From positions 3,028,001 to 3,092,000 of the forward strand of contig NZ_CP017477.1 of assembly GCF_001761365.1 (NCBI RefSeq): 64,000 bases of DNA, in the 5' to 3' direction. Shown piece by piece: positions 8,140 to 17,055 of this stretch. Numbering within the stretch: the stretch's first letter is position 1; every line of letters begins with the position of its first letter. This DNA comes from Polaribacter vadi (lineage in GTDB: Bacteria; Bacteroidota; Bacteroidia; Flavobacteriales; Flavobacteriaceae). A program made the translations under genes and the position numbers. The notes below the pieces were generated by a model that saw only the letters and a list, made by a program, of their open reading frames with translations, did not search any database and was not told the DNA's origin.

Positions 8140-10668
8140 CTAGAATTGTCTTCCGATAATAAAATGTGTTTGCCAGCCAGACTTTTCTGTTAAACCAGGT
8201 AAAGGATCAAAACCATGAGCAAAATCTATCCCTAATAAACCGAATGCAGGCATAAATATTCTAACACCAACTCCAGCTGAACGTTTTAATTCAAACGGAT
8301 TAAATGTATCAAAATTGTCATAAGAGTTTCCAGCTTCTAAAAAACCTAAAGTATAAATAGAAGCAGAAGGTGCATCTGTTATAGAATATCTTAGTTCTAA
8401 CTGAAATTTATTATAAATGGAACCACCTTCTAAAGGCGATAATCTGTTATTTTCATATCCTCTTAAACCTATAACTTCTCTACCATCTAATTGAAAAACG
8501 GCAATTCCATCTCCACCAACAAAGTATCTTTCAAAAGGTGATAAACCAACAGCATCATTATAAAAACCTAAATAACCCATTTCAGCATTGGTCATTAATA
8601 CCAATTTATCTGTAAAGGCAGTGTACCATTTTCCTTTTGCGCTTAATTTATAATATTCTAACCATTTATATTTATCAGCAATTGCAGCACTTGTTTCAGC
8701 TTGTGATAATCCATCTGGAATACTATAATCTTTGTCATTTACTAAAGAATAAGGAAAAGTTGCTTTAACTCCAATAGAAAATTCAGATCCATATGTTGGG
8801 AAAATTAAACTTGGTCCTGCAGAATTTCTTGAAAGTGTTGCATTATAAGCTAAGTTGTTTAAAGTACCATTACTTAAAACATTTCCACCAACGTTAAAAC
8901 CGTAATTGTTTAATTTAAAACTTTGGTAACTTACTGTTTGTGATAATTGGAAATAATCATCTGGCCATTTTAAACGTTTTCCTAAACCAACAGAAGCTCC
9001 AACAATCCCTAAACTTCTACTTCTATCAACATCATAAGTCTGTGGGTTAAGTTGATATTGATTCGAAGAATAAATAGAAAATGATAATGATTGTGGTGTT
9101 TTTCCACCTAACCAAGGCTCTGTAAAAGAAAAACTATATGTACTAAATGTTCTACTTGTTTGTAAACGTAAAGATAAGTTTTGACCATCTCCCATTGGTA
9201 ATGGAGCATACGCTTCTTTGTTAAAAATATTTCTTATAGAAAAGTTGTTAAAAGATAAACCTAAAGTACCAATAAAAGAACCTCCACCATAACCACCTTG
9301 TAATTCTATCTGGCTTCCACCTTTTTCTATTACTGTAAAATCGATATCTGCAGTTTTATTTTGATAATCTGGAATTACATCTGGAGATACATTTTGGTCA
9401 AAGAAACCTAATTGACCAATTTCTCTAATAGATCTAATAATATTACTTCTACTAAATAAATCTCCTGGTTTTACACGTAGTTCTCTAAAAATAACGTGGT
9501 CATTTGTTTTATCGTTTCCAGAAACAGTTACTTTTCTAATTCTAGCTTTTTCGTCTTCTCTAATTCTAATTTCTACAGTAATAGAATCATTTTCAACCTT
9601 TGTTTCTACAGCATTTACTTGCGAGAATAAAAAACCACTATCTTGATACATCGTTGATAAATCTTCTGAAGTTGGAGAACCATCTCCTTTTACACGTTCT
9701 TTAAGAACTTCTCCATTATAAACATCACCTTTATCAATTCTTAAAATTCCTCTTAATTGTTCATCAGTATATTCTTTATTACCAACAAATAATATTTCAG
9801 AGAATCTGTATTGTCTTCCTTCTTCTAAATCGATATTTATATTGATAGTATTATCATCATTCCAAGAAATACCTTCGCTTAAAATACGAGCATCTCTGTA
9901 ACCTTCTCTACTATATTCTTTTATAATATTTTCTAAATCTTCTTGATAATCTTCCTCTATATATTTTGATGCTTTCCAAAAACGACCAATAAATTTTTCT
10001 TTGGTGTTTTTCATAGTTTTTCTAAGTTTTTTATCTGAAAAAGCTTCGTTTCCGTTAAAAAAGATGTTTTTAACTTTTATCTTGGAACCTTTATCAATAA
10101 AAACTTTCATATTAACAGTGTTAATATCAGAAGTATCATTTTTAATATATAAATTAACTTTAGTTTTAAGAAAACCTTTGTCGGTATATTTTTTAGTAAA
10201 ATAGTTAGTTGTGGTTACTTTTAAGTTGTCAGTAACCATGGCTCCAATTTTTAAATCGGCTTCTTTTAAAAGTTCTTTTGCTTTAGATTTTCTAATACCA
10301 ACAACTTCAATATTATTAAGTTGTGGTAATTCTTGTACATCAAACTGAAGATACACAGTATTGCCATCTAATCTTGCTAAATAAACATCTACATTGCTAA
10401 ACTGCTTACTTTCGTACAATTTTTTAATAGCACTTGTTAGTTTATCACCAGGTAATTTTATGACTTGCCCATTTCTTAAGCCTGTAAATACTTTTACGGT
10501 TTCTTCACTAAATTTCTTTAACCCAGTAACAGAAATTCCTCCTAAAATATATTCTTTATCTTTTTCAAATGAAGCAGTTGAAAGAGAGTCTTTTTCGGTT
10601 TGTGCTTTAGCACTATGAGTAAAGAATAGTGTAAAAAACACTAGTAATGTTGCAGAAAATAATTTCAT
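8140..10668 (-). CDS. bamA: Outer membrane protein assembly factor BamA
   Basis: BamA is the central beta-barrel insertase of the outer membrane. The 842-residue form starting MKLFSATLLVFF has a clear signal peptide ending in AKAQ. About 440 residues of POTRA domains follow (for example ILGGISVTGLKKFSEETVK, IRKVTVSGNDKTNDHVIFRE). The C-terminal barrel carries the conserved GLRGYENNRLSPLEGG loop and ends in ...IGRQF with a terminal Phe. A longer frame to 10707 exists but would overlap uppS and bury the signal peptide, so the ATG at 10668 is preferred; it lies seven bases after the uppS stop. The gene sits between uppS and the ompH pair. Confidence 0.96.
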   Translation of the reverse strand: MKLFSATLLVFFTLFFTHSAKAQTEKDSLSTASFEKDKEYILGGISVTGLKKFSEETVKVFTGLRNGQVIKLPGDKLTSAIKKLYESKQFSNVDVYLARLDGNTVYLQFDVQELPQLNNIEVVGIRKSKAKELLKEADLKIGAMVTDNLKVTTTNYFTKKYTDKGFLKTKVNLYIKNDTSDINTVNMKVFIDKGSKIKVKNIFFNGNEAFSDKKLRKTMKNTKEKFIGRFWKASKYIEEDYQEDLENIIKEYSREGYRDARILSEGISWNDDNTININIDLEEGRQYRFSEILFVGNKEYTDEQLRGILRIDKGDVYNGEVLKERVKGDGSPTSEDLSTMYQDSGFLFSQVNAVETKVENDSITVEIRIREDEKARIRKVTVSGNDKTNDHVIFRELRVKPGDLFSRSNIIRSIREIGQLGFFDQNVSPDVIPDYQNKTADIDFTVIEKGGSQIELQGGYGGGSFIGTLGLSFNNFSIRNIFNKEAYAPLPMGDGQNLSLRLQTSRTFSTYSFSFTEPWLGGKTPQSLSFSIYSSNQYQLNPQTYDVDRSRSLGIVGASVGLGKRLKWPDDYFQLSQTVSYQSFKLNNYGFNVGGNVLSNGTLNNLAYNATLSRNSAGPSLIFPTYGSEFSIGVKATFPYSLVNDKDYSIPDGLSQAETSAAIADKYKWLEYYKLSAKGKWYTAFTDKLVLMTNAEMGYLGFYNDAVGLSPFERYFVGGDGIAVFQLDGREVIGLRGYENNRLSPLEGGSIYNKFQLELRYSITDAPSASIYTLGFLEAGNSYDNFDTFNPFELKRSAGVGVRIFMPAFGLLGIDFAHGFDPLPGLTEKSGWQTHFIIGRQF

Positions 10669-10675
10669 GTAAGTT

Positions 10676-11419
10676 TTACTCTGTAAGTTGTTCGCTAGTT
10701 TTTCCAAATCGTCTTTCTCTGTTCTGATAATCTATGATGGCATCATAGAAATGTTCTTGTCTAAAATCTGGCCAAAGTATATCTGTGAAATATAATTCAG
10801 CATATGCCATTTGCCATAATAGAAAATTACTAATGCGTTGTTCTCCACTAGTTCTTATCATTAAATCAACATCGGGCAAATTAAATGTATATAAATGGTT
10901 ATTTATAGTATTTTCATCTATTTTTTCTAAATCTAGTTCTTTATTAACAACTTTTTTAGATATGTTTTTGATTGCGTTAACAATTTCCTCTCTTGAACCA
11001 TAACTTAAAGCAAAAGTTAATACAATTTCTGTATTGTTTTTTGTTTCAAGAATAACATCATTTAAAACTCTTTGTGCTTTTTTAGGAAGTGATTCTATAG
11101 AACCAATTGAGTTCACTTTTACACCTTCCTTCATAAATTCTGGTAATTCTTTTTTTAATGAGTTTATTAAAAGACTCATTAAAGCATCTACTTCTAATTT
11201 GGGTCTGTTCCAATTTTCGGTAGAAAAAGCGTATAAAGTAATTGCTTCTACATTTACTTGAGAGGCTGCTTTTACAGATTCTCTAACAGCAGTTAAGGCA
11301 TTTCTGTGTCCAAAAATTCTACTCATTCCTTTACCTTTTGCCCAACGTCCATTACCATCCATAATAATGGCAACGTGTTTAGGTGTTTTTAGTAAATCGA
11401 TTTGTAGTTTTTTATCCAT
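10676..11419 (-). CDS. uppS: Isoprenyl transferase (undecaprenyl diphosphate synthase)
   Basis: UppS condenses farnesyl diphosphate with isopentenyl diphosphates to make the C55 lipid carrier for peptidoglycan and surface glycans. The 247-residue cytosolic protein has the cis-prenyltransferase motifs IIMDGNGRWAKGKG (Asp21 is the catalytic Asp), YAFSTENWNRP, and DLMIRTSGEQRISNFLLWQ near the C-terminus. Three bases separate it from the upstream porG-like gene and seven from bamA downstream, indicating one operon. Confidence 0.97.
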   Translation of the reverse strand: MDKKLQIDLLKTPKHVAIIMDGNGRWAKGKGMSRIFGHRNALTAVRESVKAASQVNVEAITLYAFSTENWNRPKLEVDALMSLLINSLKKELPEFMKEGVKVNSIGSIESLPKKAQRVLNDVILETKNNTEIVLTFALSYGSREEIVNAIKNISKKVVNKELDLEKIDENTINNHLYTFNLPDVDLMIRTSGEQRISNFLLWQMAYAELYFTDILWPDFRQEHFYDAIIDYQNRERRFGKTSEQLTE

Positions 11420-11422
11420 AAA

Positions 11423-12100
11423 TTAAAATCCAGTTGTGTAACAAGCAGGTCTTCCAAAGGTATATATTAAAGATACACCAGTAAAAACATACCAGTCGTT
11501 ATTATTACCACCAAAATTTAAATTTGGGATTGTCTCTGTGGTGTAATCTAAATCGTCGTTTAAAGAATAACGAAACTTTGTTTCAACAGCAAATGCAAGT
11601 GGCCCAATAAGTTTCGATTTAAAACCAACTCCAAAAGGAATGGTAAATGAGTTTTTTGAGTCGTACAAGAATTCGTCAGGTTGTGGTTCTGCAACAATAT
11701 ATTCGTAATTGTATGCTGCCAAATCTATAGTAATATAAGGAGTCCATGTTTTACCTGGTGTAGATAAATCATAGTCGTAAAAATTATATTCTAAACCTAT
11801 TGCCAATTCGTGTATGGTGTTTGTAAAACTGATTCCTCTATCGTTTTTAAAATCTGTATCTGCATCTACATCATTTCCTGAAAAAGGTAAATAACTATAG
11901 GTAGCTCTAAATGCTATTCTTGGATTATGATTGTATTTAAAAAACACAGTTCCAGCAATTTCGTTTGGATAAATATAGTTGGTTCTGCCAACATCTCCAA
12001 CAAAATTGGAGCCTCCAACAAAAATACCTGCTTCATATACTTGCCCTACTAAAATATTAGAAAAGCAAACAAAAATCATTAATAATATACTTTTTTTCAT
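11423..12100 (-). CDS. porG: PorG-like type IX secretion outer-membrane protein (DUF6089 family)
   Basis: The 225-residue product has a signal peptide (MKKSILLMIFVCFSNILVGQ) and an eight-stranded barrel-like pattern, starting with VYEAGIFVGGSNFVGDVGRT, the family signature. It ends in GVSLIYTFGRPACYTTGF with a conserved Cys. In Bacteroidota this family corresponds to PorG, a component of the T9SS outer-membrane assembly. Its position between nadK and uppS is conserved in Flavobacteriaceae. The assignment rests on the signature and on context; the exact T9SS role in this organism is inferred. Confidence 0.82.
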   Translation of the reverse strand: MKKSILLMIFVCFSNILVGQVYEAGIFVGGSNFVGDVGRTNYIYPNEIAGTVFFKYNHNPRIAFRATYSYLPFSGNDVDADTDFKNDRGISFTNTIHELAIGLEYNFYDYDLSTPGKTWTPYITIDLAAYNYEYIVAEPQPDEFLYDSKNSFTIPFGVGFKSKLIGPLAFAVETKFRYSLNDDLDYTTETIPNLNFGGNNNDWYVFTGVSLIYTFGRPACYTTGF

Positions 12101-12206
12101 CCTAAAAAATAGCGAGCAAATATAGGTATTTCAATTTGCTTTTTAAAGTTAATATTCAGTCTTTTTTGAATAACAACTAATTAAGGGTTTTATTGTAATG
12201 TAAACG

Positions 12207-13106
12207 TTAAAGGTTGGTTTCGTTTCTTGTATCTTCTCCCCACAATAATTTAGTACGTAAAGTTTGCAAAAAAGATTGGTTTTTAGGAATAATACTTTGA
12301 ATTGTAAATGCCGCTTTTTCTATAAATACCTCCGTGTTTTTTGGTACTGTTGTAATTCTGGAATCTAAAGAAATTAAAAAATCTTTTTCTCTAGAGTCTA
12401 CAGTTAATTGAATTGATGTTTTATCAGAAATAACCATAGGCCTTGCATTTAAATTATGAGGTGCAATTGGCGTTATTATAAAGTTTTTAGAATCTGGCGA
12501 AATTACTGGCCCATTACAACTTAAAGAATATCCTGTAGAACCTGTGGGTGTTGCAATAATTAAACCATCTGCCCAATAATTAGTTAGGTATTCGTTGTTT
12601 AAACTGGTTTTTACGCCAATCATAGAAGTTGTGTTTTTTCTAGCAATGGTAACCTCGTTTAGCGCAAAATCTAGTTCTTTAAAAGAAGCTGTTTTAGGTG
12701 ATGTTCTTACAGAAAGTAACGTTCTTTCTTGAATGGAAAACTCTCCATTTAAAATTAGGTTGATACTTTCTTTAATGGTTTTTTTATTGATGATAGCCAA
12801 AAAACCTAATCTCCCAGTATTAATCCCTAAAATAGGAATGTTTAAATCTCTTATATACGTTACAGCTCTTAAAATAGTTCCATCTCCACCAAGGGTAAAC
12901 ATGGCGTCAAAAGAGTTGTTTAAATCGGAAAAGTGAGAAAATGTTGGGTATTTTTTATCTAGAATATTGCCATCTACTAATAAATCATAAAATTTATCTT
13001 CAATAAAACTTACAATATTATTTTTATTCAAAACTTCTAGTAAAATCTGCATTTCTTTCTCTGCAGAAATTGAATAAGACTGACCGTAAATTGCAACTTT
13101 TTTCAA
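12207..13106 (-). CDS. nadK: NAD kinase (TTG start)
   Basis: NadK phosphorylates NAD to NADP using ATP. The 299-residue protein has the GGDG motif (residues 73-76, Asp75 catalytic) in FTLGGDGTILRAV, an NE motif in ALNEVTIARKNT, and the glycine-rich TPTGSTGYSLSCNGP loop. No ATG is available near the expected N-terminus; the codon for MKKVAIYGQ is TTG (13104-13106), which fits the family start. A (AACTTCC)8 heptanucleotide tract lies 26 bases upstream. It is the first gene of the block leading to porG, uppS and bamA. Confidence 0.95.
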   Translation of the reverse strand: MKKVAIYGQSYSISAEKEMQILLEVLNKNNIVSFIEDKFYDLLVDGNILDKKYPTFSHFSDLNNSFDAMFTLGGDGTILRAVTYIRDLNIPILGINTGRLGFLAIINKKTIKESINLILNGEFSIQERTLLSVRTSPKTASFKELDFALNEVTIARKNTTSMIGVKTSLNNEYLTNYWADGLIIATPTGSTGYSLSCNGPVISPDSKNFIITPIAPHNLNARPMVISDKTSIQLTVDSREKDFLISLDSRITTVPKNTEVFIEKAAFTIQSIIPKNQSFLQTLRTKLLWGEDTRNETNL

Positions 13107-13132
13107 TGTATTTTTTAATTTTTGTACTATTT

Positions 13133-13188
13133 AACTTCCAACTTCCAACTTCCAACTTCCAACTTCCAACTTCCAACTTCCAACTTCC
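13133..13188. repeat. Heptanucleotide microsatellite (AACTTCC)8
   Basis: Eight perfect copies of AACTTCC (GGAAGTT on the other strand) fill 56 bp. The tract ends a few bases past the stop of the CBS-domain gene and lies just upstream of nadK. The unit is not a multiple of three and the copies are identical, as expected for a slippage-prone tract. Confidence 0.97.
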
Positions 13189-13191
13189 CAG

Positions 13192-13851
13192 TTACATTTC
13201 AAGATATTTTTGTAAATATTCAGATCTGTTTTTTAAATCCTCTAAATAAATATCATTTTCGTGCGTAGAAATTACTTTGTAATCATAGCGTCTAAACGTA
13301 TGCATAATTTCGTTTATTTCTTCGGATACAATTTTTAAGGTTATTTGTGCAGCTCCTTCATTTCTTTCGGAAATATATAAACCTAACAATTTACCTCCAT
13401 TACTTTCTACAATTTGGGTAACTTCACTCATAGAATAGTCTTCCTCTAATTTTTCTATAATTAAAGTTTCACTTTCTTCAATCATAAAAGGACTTGTAGA
13501 AAAAACATCTAAAACATCACGCAAATCATAATACCCAATATAATTTCGTTCTTTATTTAAAACAGGAATTACATTCGTGTCATTATCAGCAAAAATCTTT
13601 AATAATTCTAAAACAGTGGCTTTTTCATCAGCAAAAAAAGAATTTAATAAATGAGCATAACTTACTAATTCATCTTCTTTATTTTCAATAGTTTGTAAAT
13701 CATCTTCAGCAAAAGAACCTAATAGTTTATCATTTTCAATAACAGGAAAATGAGTAATTGGGTAATTTTTAAACAAGCTTTGGGCATCTTTTACAGTGTC
13801 CTTTAATTTTAGCGCTTTAATCTCTTCTAGTATGTAATCGTTTATGTTCAT
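13192..13851 (-). CDS. CBS-domain protein
   Basis: The 219-residue cytosolic protein has two CBS motifs in its first 130 residues: LKDTVKDAQSLFKNYPITHFPV...LLGSFAEDDL, and ATVLELLKIFADNDTNVIPVLN...YIGYYDLRDVL. The rest has ACT-like character (TQIVESNGGKLLGLYISER). CBS pairs bind adenosyl ligands and act as energy or metabolite sensors. The gene is conserved beside nadK and pdxJ in flavobacteria and is divergent from pdxJ. Its target is not evident from sequence. Confidence 0.85.
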   Translation of the reverse strand: MNINDYILEEIKALKLKDTVKDAQSLFKNYPITHFPVIENDKLLGSFAEDDLQTIENKEDELVSYAHLLNSFFADEKATVLELLKIFADNDTNVIPVLNKERNYIGYYDLRDVLDVFSTSPFMIEESETLIIEKLEEDYSMSEVTQIVESNGGKLLGLYISERNEGAAQITLKIVSEEINEIMHTFRRYDYKVISTHENDIYLEDLKNRSEYLQKYLEM

Positions 13852-13886
13852 TCGTTACGAATATAGGATAAAATGATTAAATGGGT

Positions 13887-13894
13887 TATCTTTG
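13887..13894 (+). promoter_or_regulatory. -7 promoter box (TATCTTTG) upstream of pdxJ
   Basis: TATCTTTG matches TAnnTTTG exactly on the plus strand. It lies 123 bases upstream of the pdxJ ATG, giving an unusually long leader for this window. The leader contains a CTGAAAATTTTCAG palindrome at 13981-13994. Confidence 0.45.
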
Positions 13895-14017
13895 AAGCCT
13901 AATTTTAGGTTAAAAATTAAAATTGAAGACACGAGTTTCTGAAAGATATTTAAATTTTTCTATTCTTTTAAATTGATGTCTGAAAATTTTCAGTTTAACC
14001 TAATTTAATTTTAAATA

Positions 14018-14731
14018 ATGACAAAGTTAAGTGTAAATATTAACAAAATTGCAACTTTAAGAAATTCTAGAGGTGGTAATGTGCCAAATCTGTTAAAAGT
14101 TGCTCATGATATTGAAGATTTTGGGGCAGAAGGAATTACAATTCATCCAAGACCAGATGAACGACACATTAAATATCAAGATGCTCGCGATTTAAAATAT
14201 TCAGTAAGAACCGAATTTAATATTGAAGGAAATCCTATTAAATCTTTTATGGATTTAGTTTTAGAAACAAAACCAACGCAAGTAACTTTAGTGCCAGATG
14301 CTGTAGATGCAATTACCTCAAATGCGGGTTGGAATACTATTGAACATCAATCTTTTTTACAAGAAGTAATTCAAGAATTTCAAAGAAATAATATCAGAAC
14401 CTCTATTTTTATTGATACAGATGCAAAATTAATTGAAGCTGCAGCAAAAACAGGAACTGACAGAATAGAATTATACACAGAAAATTTTGCTAGCGAGTTT
14501 GATAAAGGAAACAAAAACGCTATAAAACCATATACAGAAGCTGCAATTTTAGCACACAAATTAGGTTTGGGGATTAATGCTGGGCATGATTTAAGTTTAG
14601 AGAATATCCAATTTTTTAAAGAAAACATTCCCAATTTAGCAGAAGTTTCAATCGGACATGCTTTAATTGCTGAAAGTTTGTATTTAGGTTTAGAAAATGT
14701 TGTAAAAATGTATTTGCATCGTTTGAAATAG
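14018..14731 (+). CDS. pdxJ: Pyridoxine 5'-phosphate synthase
   Basis: PdxJ forms pyridoxine 5'-phosphate from 1-deoxy-D-xylulose 5-phosphate and 3-amino-2-oxopropyl phosphate, the last ring-forming step of DXP-dependent vitamin B6 synthesis. The 237-residue TIM barrel shows the family motifs [44 protein letters not shown] and [12 protein letters not shown]. Length is normal. It stands alone, divergent from the CBS-domain gene, and is followed by a repeat tract. Confidence 0.97.
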   Translation: MTKLSVNINKIATLRNSRGGNVPNLLKVAHDIEDFGAEGITIHPRPDERHIKYQDARDLKYSVRTEFNIEGNPIKSFMDLVLETKPTQVTLVPDAVDAITSNAGWNTIEHQSFLQEVIQEFQRNNIRTSIFIDTDAKLIEAAAKTGTDRIELYTENFASEFDKGNKNAIKPYTEAAILAHKLGLGINAGHDLSLENIQFFKENIPNLAEVSIGHALIAESLYLGLENVVKMYLHRLK

Positions 14732-14804
14732 TTGGCAGTATTCAGTTGGCAGTTTGCAGTCTTCAGTTGGCAATATTCAGTTTGCAGTCTTCAGTTGGCA
14801 GTCA
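14731..14804. repeat. Short intergenic repeats related to CAGTTGGCAGT / GCAGTCTTCAGTTG
   Basis: Directly after the pdxJ stop, overlapping and alternating copies of GTTGGCAGT, ATTCAGTT and GCAGTCTTCAGTTG fill 74 bp. A degenerate relative (CAGTTTACAGATTGCAG...CTGCCAACTGAAAACTG) occurs at 40837-40878. No ORF spans the tract. Confidence 0.85.
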
Positions 14805-14872
14805 ATATGGTTAATAAATAAATATTTTAGCAAATAATAATAGTTTTTTTTATTTTAGACTGGATTATTTGT

Positions 14873-14977
14873 TTGTTAAAAGAGTATAAAAAAGAATTTC
14901 AATTAGGTTTTAAAATTGGATTTGTAATTACTGGTTTAATCATCGTTTATTTGGTGATAACAGGAAAAGCTAATTAA
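14873..14977 (+). CDS. Possible 34-residue single-pass membrane peptide (TTG start)
   Basis: In the 388-bp gap between pdxJ and the hydrolase, a short frame reads TTG then LLKEYKKEFQLGFKIGFVIT, followed by GLIIVYLVITGKAN and a stop. It combines a charged amphipathic N-terminus with a 17-residue hydrophobic helix, a plausible small membrane protein. There is no ATG, and no -7 box was confirmed. It could be chance in AT-rich DNA. Confidence 0.3.
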   Translation: MLKEYKKEFQLGFKIGFVITGLIIVYLVITGKAN

Positions 14978-15045
14978 AAATAATATTTCATTTTAAAAAA
15001 AATAGTAATCATAGTCTTACAAACTTATTTTAATAAATACTTTTC

Positions 15046-15118
15046 GAGTTTTCTCTGTGAAACTCTAATCAAGTTTACAAAAAGAAACCTCTGCGAATCT
15101 CTGCGTAAAAAAACAAAA
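15046..15118. repeat. CTCTGTGAAACTCTGCG-type intergenic repeat remnant
   Basis: Text such as TCTCTGTGAAACTCT and CCTCTGCGAATCTCTGCGTA just upstream of the hydrolase start belongs to the same family as the longer elements at 32682, 33879, 34734 and 62930-63262. Confidence 0.65.
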
Positions 15119-15119
15119 C

Positions 15120-15893
15120 ATGAAAGAAAATAATATTTTACACTCTATAATTTCAGGTGAAGGAAAACCACTATTAATTTTACACGGCTATTTTGGCTCG
15201 AGTGATAATTGGAAAACTTTAGGAAATCAGTTTGCAGAAAATTACCAAGTTCATTTAATAGATCAAAGGAATCATGGACGTAGTTTTCATTCAGATGAAT
15301 TTAATTACGAGCTTTTGGTTGATGATTTGTATGCCTATATTCAACATCATCAATTAGGAAATATTTATTTGTTAGGACATTCCATGGGAGGGAAAACAGC
15401 GATGTTATTTGCTGTAAAATATCCTGATTTGGTTGATAAATTAATAATTGTTGATATTTCGCCTAAAGAATATGCACCACATCATAATGCAATTTTAGCA
15501 GGTTTAAATTCGGTAGATTTTTCAATTCAGAATTCCAGAAGTTTGGTAGATGATAAAGTGGCTGAATTAATTCCAGAATTGGGTGTGCGTCAGTTTTTAT
15601 TAAAAAATGTGTATTGGAAAGAGAAAGGCGTGTTAGATTTTCGTTTTAATTTAAAATCACTCACAGAAAATAACCCAGAAGTTGGCAAACCTTTACCACA
15701 AAATACAACCTTTACCAAAGAAACCTTATTCTTAAAAGGAGAAAAATCTGATTATATAATTCCTTCAGAACATTTGTTGATTGATGCTCATTTTCCTAAT
15801 AATAAAATTATAGAAATTAAAAAAGCAGGCCATTGGTTGCATGCAGAAAACCCAAAAGATTTTTATAAAGAGGTAATTGGCTTTTTAGAGTGA
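15120..15893 (+). CDS. Alpha/beta-fold hydrolase (YbfF-like esterase)
   Basis: The 257-residue cytosolic protein has the alpha/beta hydrolase layout: ILHGYFGSSDNW oxyanion-hole region, DQRNHGRSFHSD, the nucleophile elbow LLGHSMGGKTAML (GHSMG Ser), and a C-terminal AGHWLHAENP containing the catalytic His. The HGRS and GHSMGG context matches the YbfF-type esterase group acting on short acyl esters or thioesters. The physiological substrate cannot be told from sequence. It is an isolated gene preceded by a repeat remnant. Confidence 0.9.
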   Translation: MKENNILHSIISGEGKPLLILHGYFGSSDNWKTLGNQFAENYQVHLIDQRNHGRSFHSDEFNYELLVDDLYAYIQHHQLGNIYLLGHSMGGKTAMLFAVKYPDLVDKLIIVDISPKEYAPHHNAILAGLNSVDFSIQNSRSLVDDKVAELIPELGVRQFLLKNVYWKEKGVLDFRFNLKSLTENNPEVGKPLPQNTTFTKETLFLKGEKSDYIIPSEHLLIDAHFPNNKIIEIKKAGHWLHAENPKDFYKEVIGFLE

Positions 15894-15973
15894 TAAGTGT
15901 ATAAAATTTATTGCTGATTTGTTGGAAAAAGTTTAAGTTCTATTTGTTATATTCTGATGTTGGTAATAGTGTT

Positions 15974-16570
15974 TTAGTTTTTCGCTATTTTATTAATTTT
16001 AGGTTGTATAATCCAAATCCCAATAAAATAAAACCATAGCATAAAAAAATCACTCGCAAAATCTCCGAAATTCACCTCTTTTTGTAATTCTACAGTTTTG
16101 AGTGTTTTCGCAACAAAATATATTGAGTAAAATATTCCAAACATAGAAAGTAAATGAAGTGGAAGAATTATTCCAATCATTCCAATAACATATCCTACAC
16201 TTGGTTCAGTTCCATTTAGCATTATTCCACTAAAAACTCCACCAATGAAAAGGGAAATAAAAAATATATAAACTAATGGAATGAAGAAAAATATTTTAAA
16301 TTTTTTAGTTTTCATTTTTATATTCCCAGGTATTTTTGTTTGTAGTCCTATTGATATAGACCAAAACCATCCAAAAAGTACTCCCATATATATAATCACT
16401 ATTATTGGAAAGAAATTCATATAGTCAGATGTCATTATGAGTTCTGACTTTGATTCAGTTCCAATATTTGAGATCATAGAATCCATCATTATAAATTGAA
16501 AAATTATAGGTATTCCAAAAGTCAATAAGAATAACTGCCAATGTTTTGCTTTTAAAAATTTGTCTATCAT
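15974..16570 (-). CDS. Unknown multi-pass membrane protein
   Basis: The 198-residue product has about five hydrophobic segments (for example WQLFLLTFGIPIIFQFIMM, IIVIIYMGVLFGWFWSIS, FKIFFFIPLVYIFFISLFIGG, and a final FFMLWFYFIGIWII), so it is an inner-membrane protein. I do not recognise a family. Two bases separate it from the upstream membrane gene at 16573, so they are probably co-transcribed. Both belong to a small island of lineage-specific genes next to a palindromic intergenic element. Confidence 0.7.
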   Translation of the reverse strand: MIDKFLKAKHWQLFLLTFGIPIIFQFIMMDSMISNIGTESKSELIMTSDYMNFFPIIVIIYMGVLFGWFWSISIGLQTKIPGNIKMKTKKFKIFFFIPLVYIFFISLFIGGVFSGIMLNGTEPSVGYVIGMIGIILPLHLLSMFGIFYSIYFVAKTLKTVELQKEVNFGDFASDFFMLWFYFIGIWIIQPKINKIAKN

Positions 16571-16572
16571 TT

Positions 16573-17028
16573 TTATATAGTGGTTCTTGATTGTTCGTTT
16601 TTATTCAACCATTTTAAACTTAATGTAATTCCTATTAGCAAAGCTATTCCGTAAGAAAATTTCATAATACTTTCTTTTTCAATTTCTTGATAAAAAACTC
16701 CAACAAATAGAGTGTTAATTATTCCGCTAATAGTAAACCAATATCCTACAAACTGAAAGAAGTTCAAACTTTTAGATAAGTTTAAAGAAATAGGATTTTC
16801 ATTCCAATTTGGTTTTAAGAATTTAATTCCGAATAAACTCAAAAGTTTAGAGACAACAGTTAGAAATAAAATTACGAAAATAAAAACAACAAAACTGATT
16901 CCTAAATAATGTTCATTCATTAGTTCTGAATTCTTTTTAAAATTCAACAGCAATAATTCTACCAAGCAAAAAAATAAAATTAAATAACTTTTAATCTTTC
17001 CTATTCTATTCCAACTTTCAACTTTCAA
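16573..17028 (-). CDS. Unknown small membrane protein (TTG start, N-terminus uncertain)
   Basis: This 151-residue frame has about four hydrophobic segments (SYLILFFCLVELLLLNF, YLGISFVVFIFVILFLTVVS, FVGYWFTISGIINTLFVG and SYGIALLIGITLSLKWL). No family is recognised. The only upstream initiator is TTG within a GAAAGTTGAAAGTTGGAA stretch, so either it uses TTG or its start has been altered by the adjacent intergenic element (17056-17188). It is followed two bases later by another membrane gene. Confidence 0.6.
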   Translation of the reverse strand: MKVESWNRIGKIKSYLILFFCLVELLLLNFKKNSELMNEHYLGISFVVFIFVILFLTVVSKLLSLFGIKFLKPNWNENPISLNLSKSLNFFQFVGYWFTISGIINTLFVGVFYQEIEKESIMKFSYGIALLIGITLSLKWLNKNEQSRTTI

Positions 17029-17055
17029 TTTTTTAGAGTTTGATTGGTAATAATT

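Noticed and set aside
10669..10707. N-terminal extension of BamA to 10707
   Set aside because: It would overlap uppS and place 13 residues before a perfect signal peptide.
13133..13188. Possible CRISPR-like array
   Set aside because: It is a continuous 7-bp microsatellite with no spacers; no cas gene is in the window.
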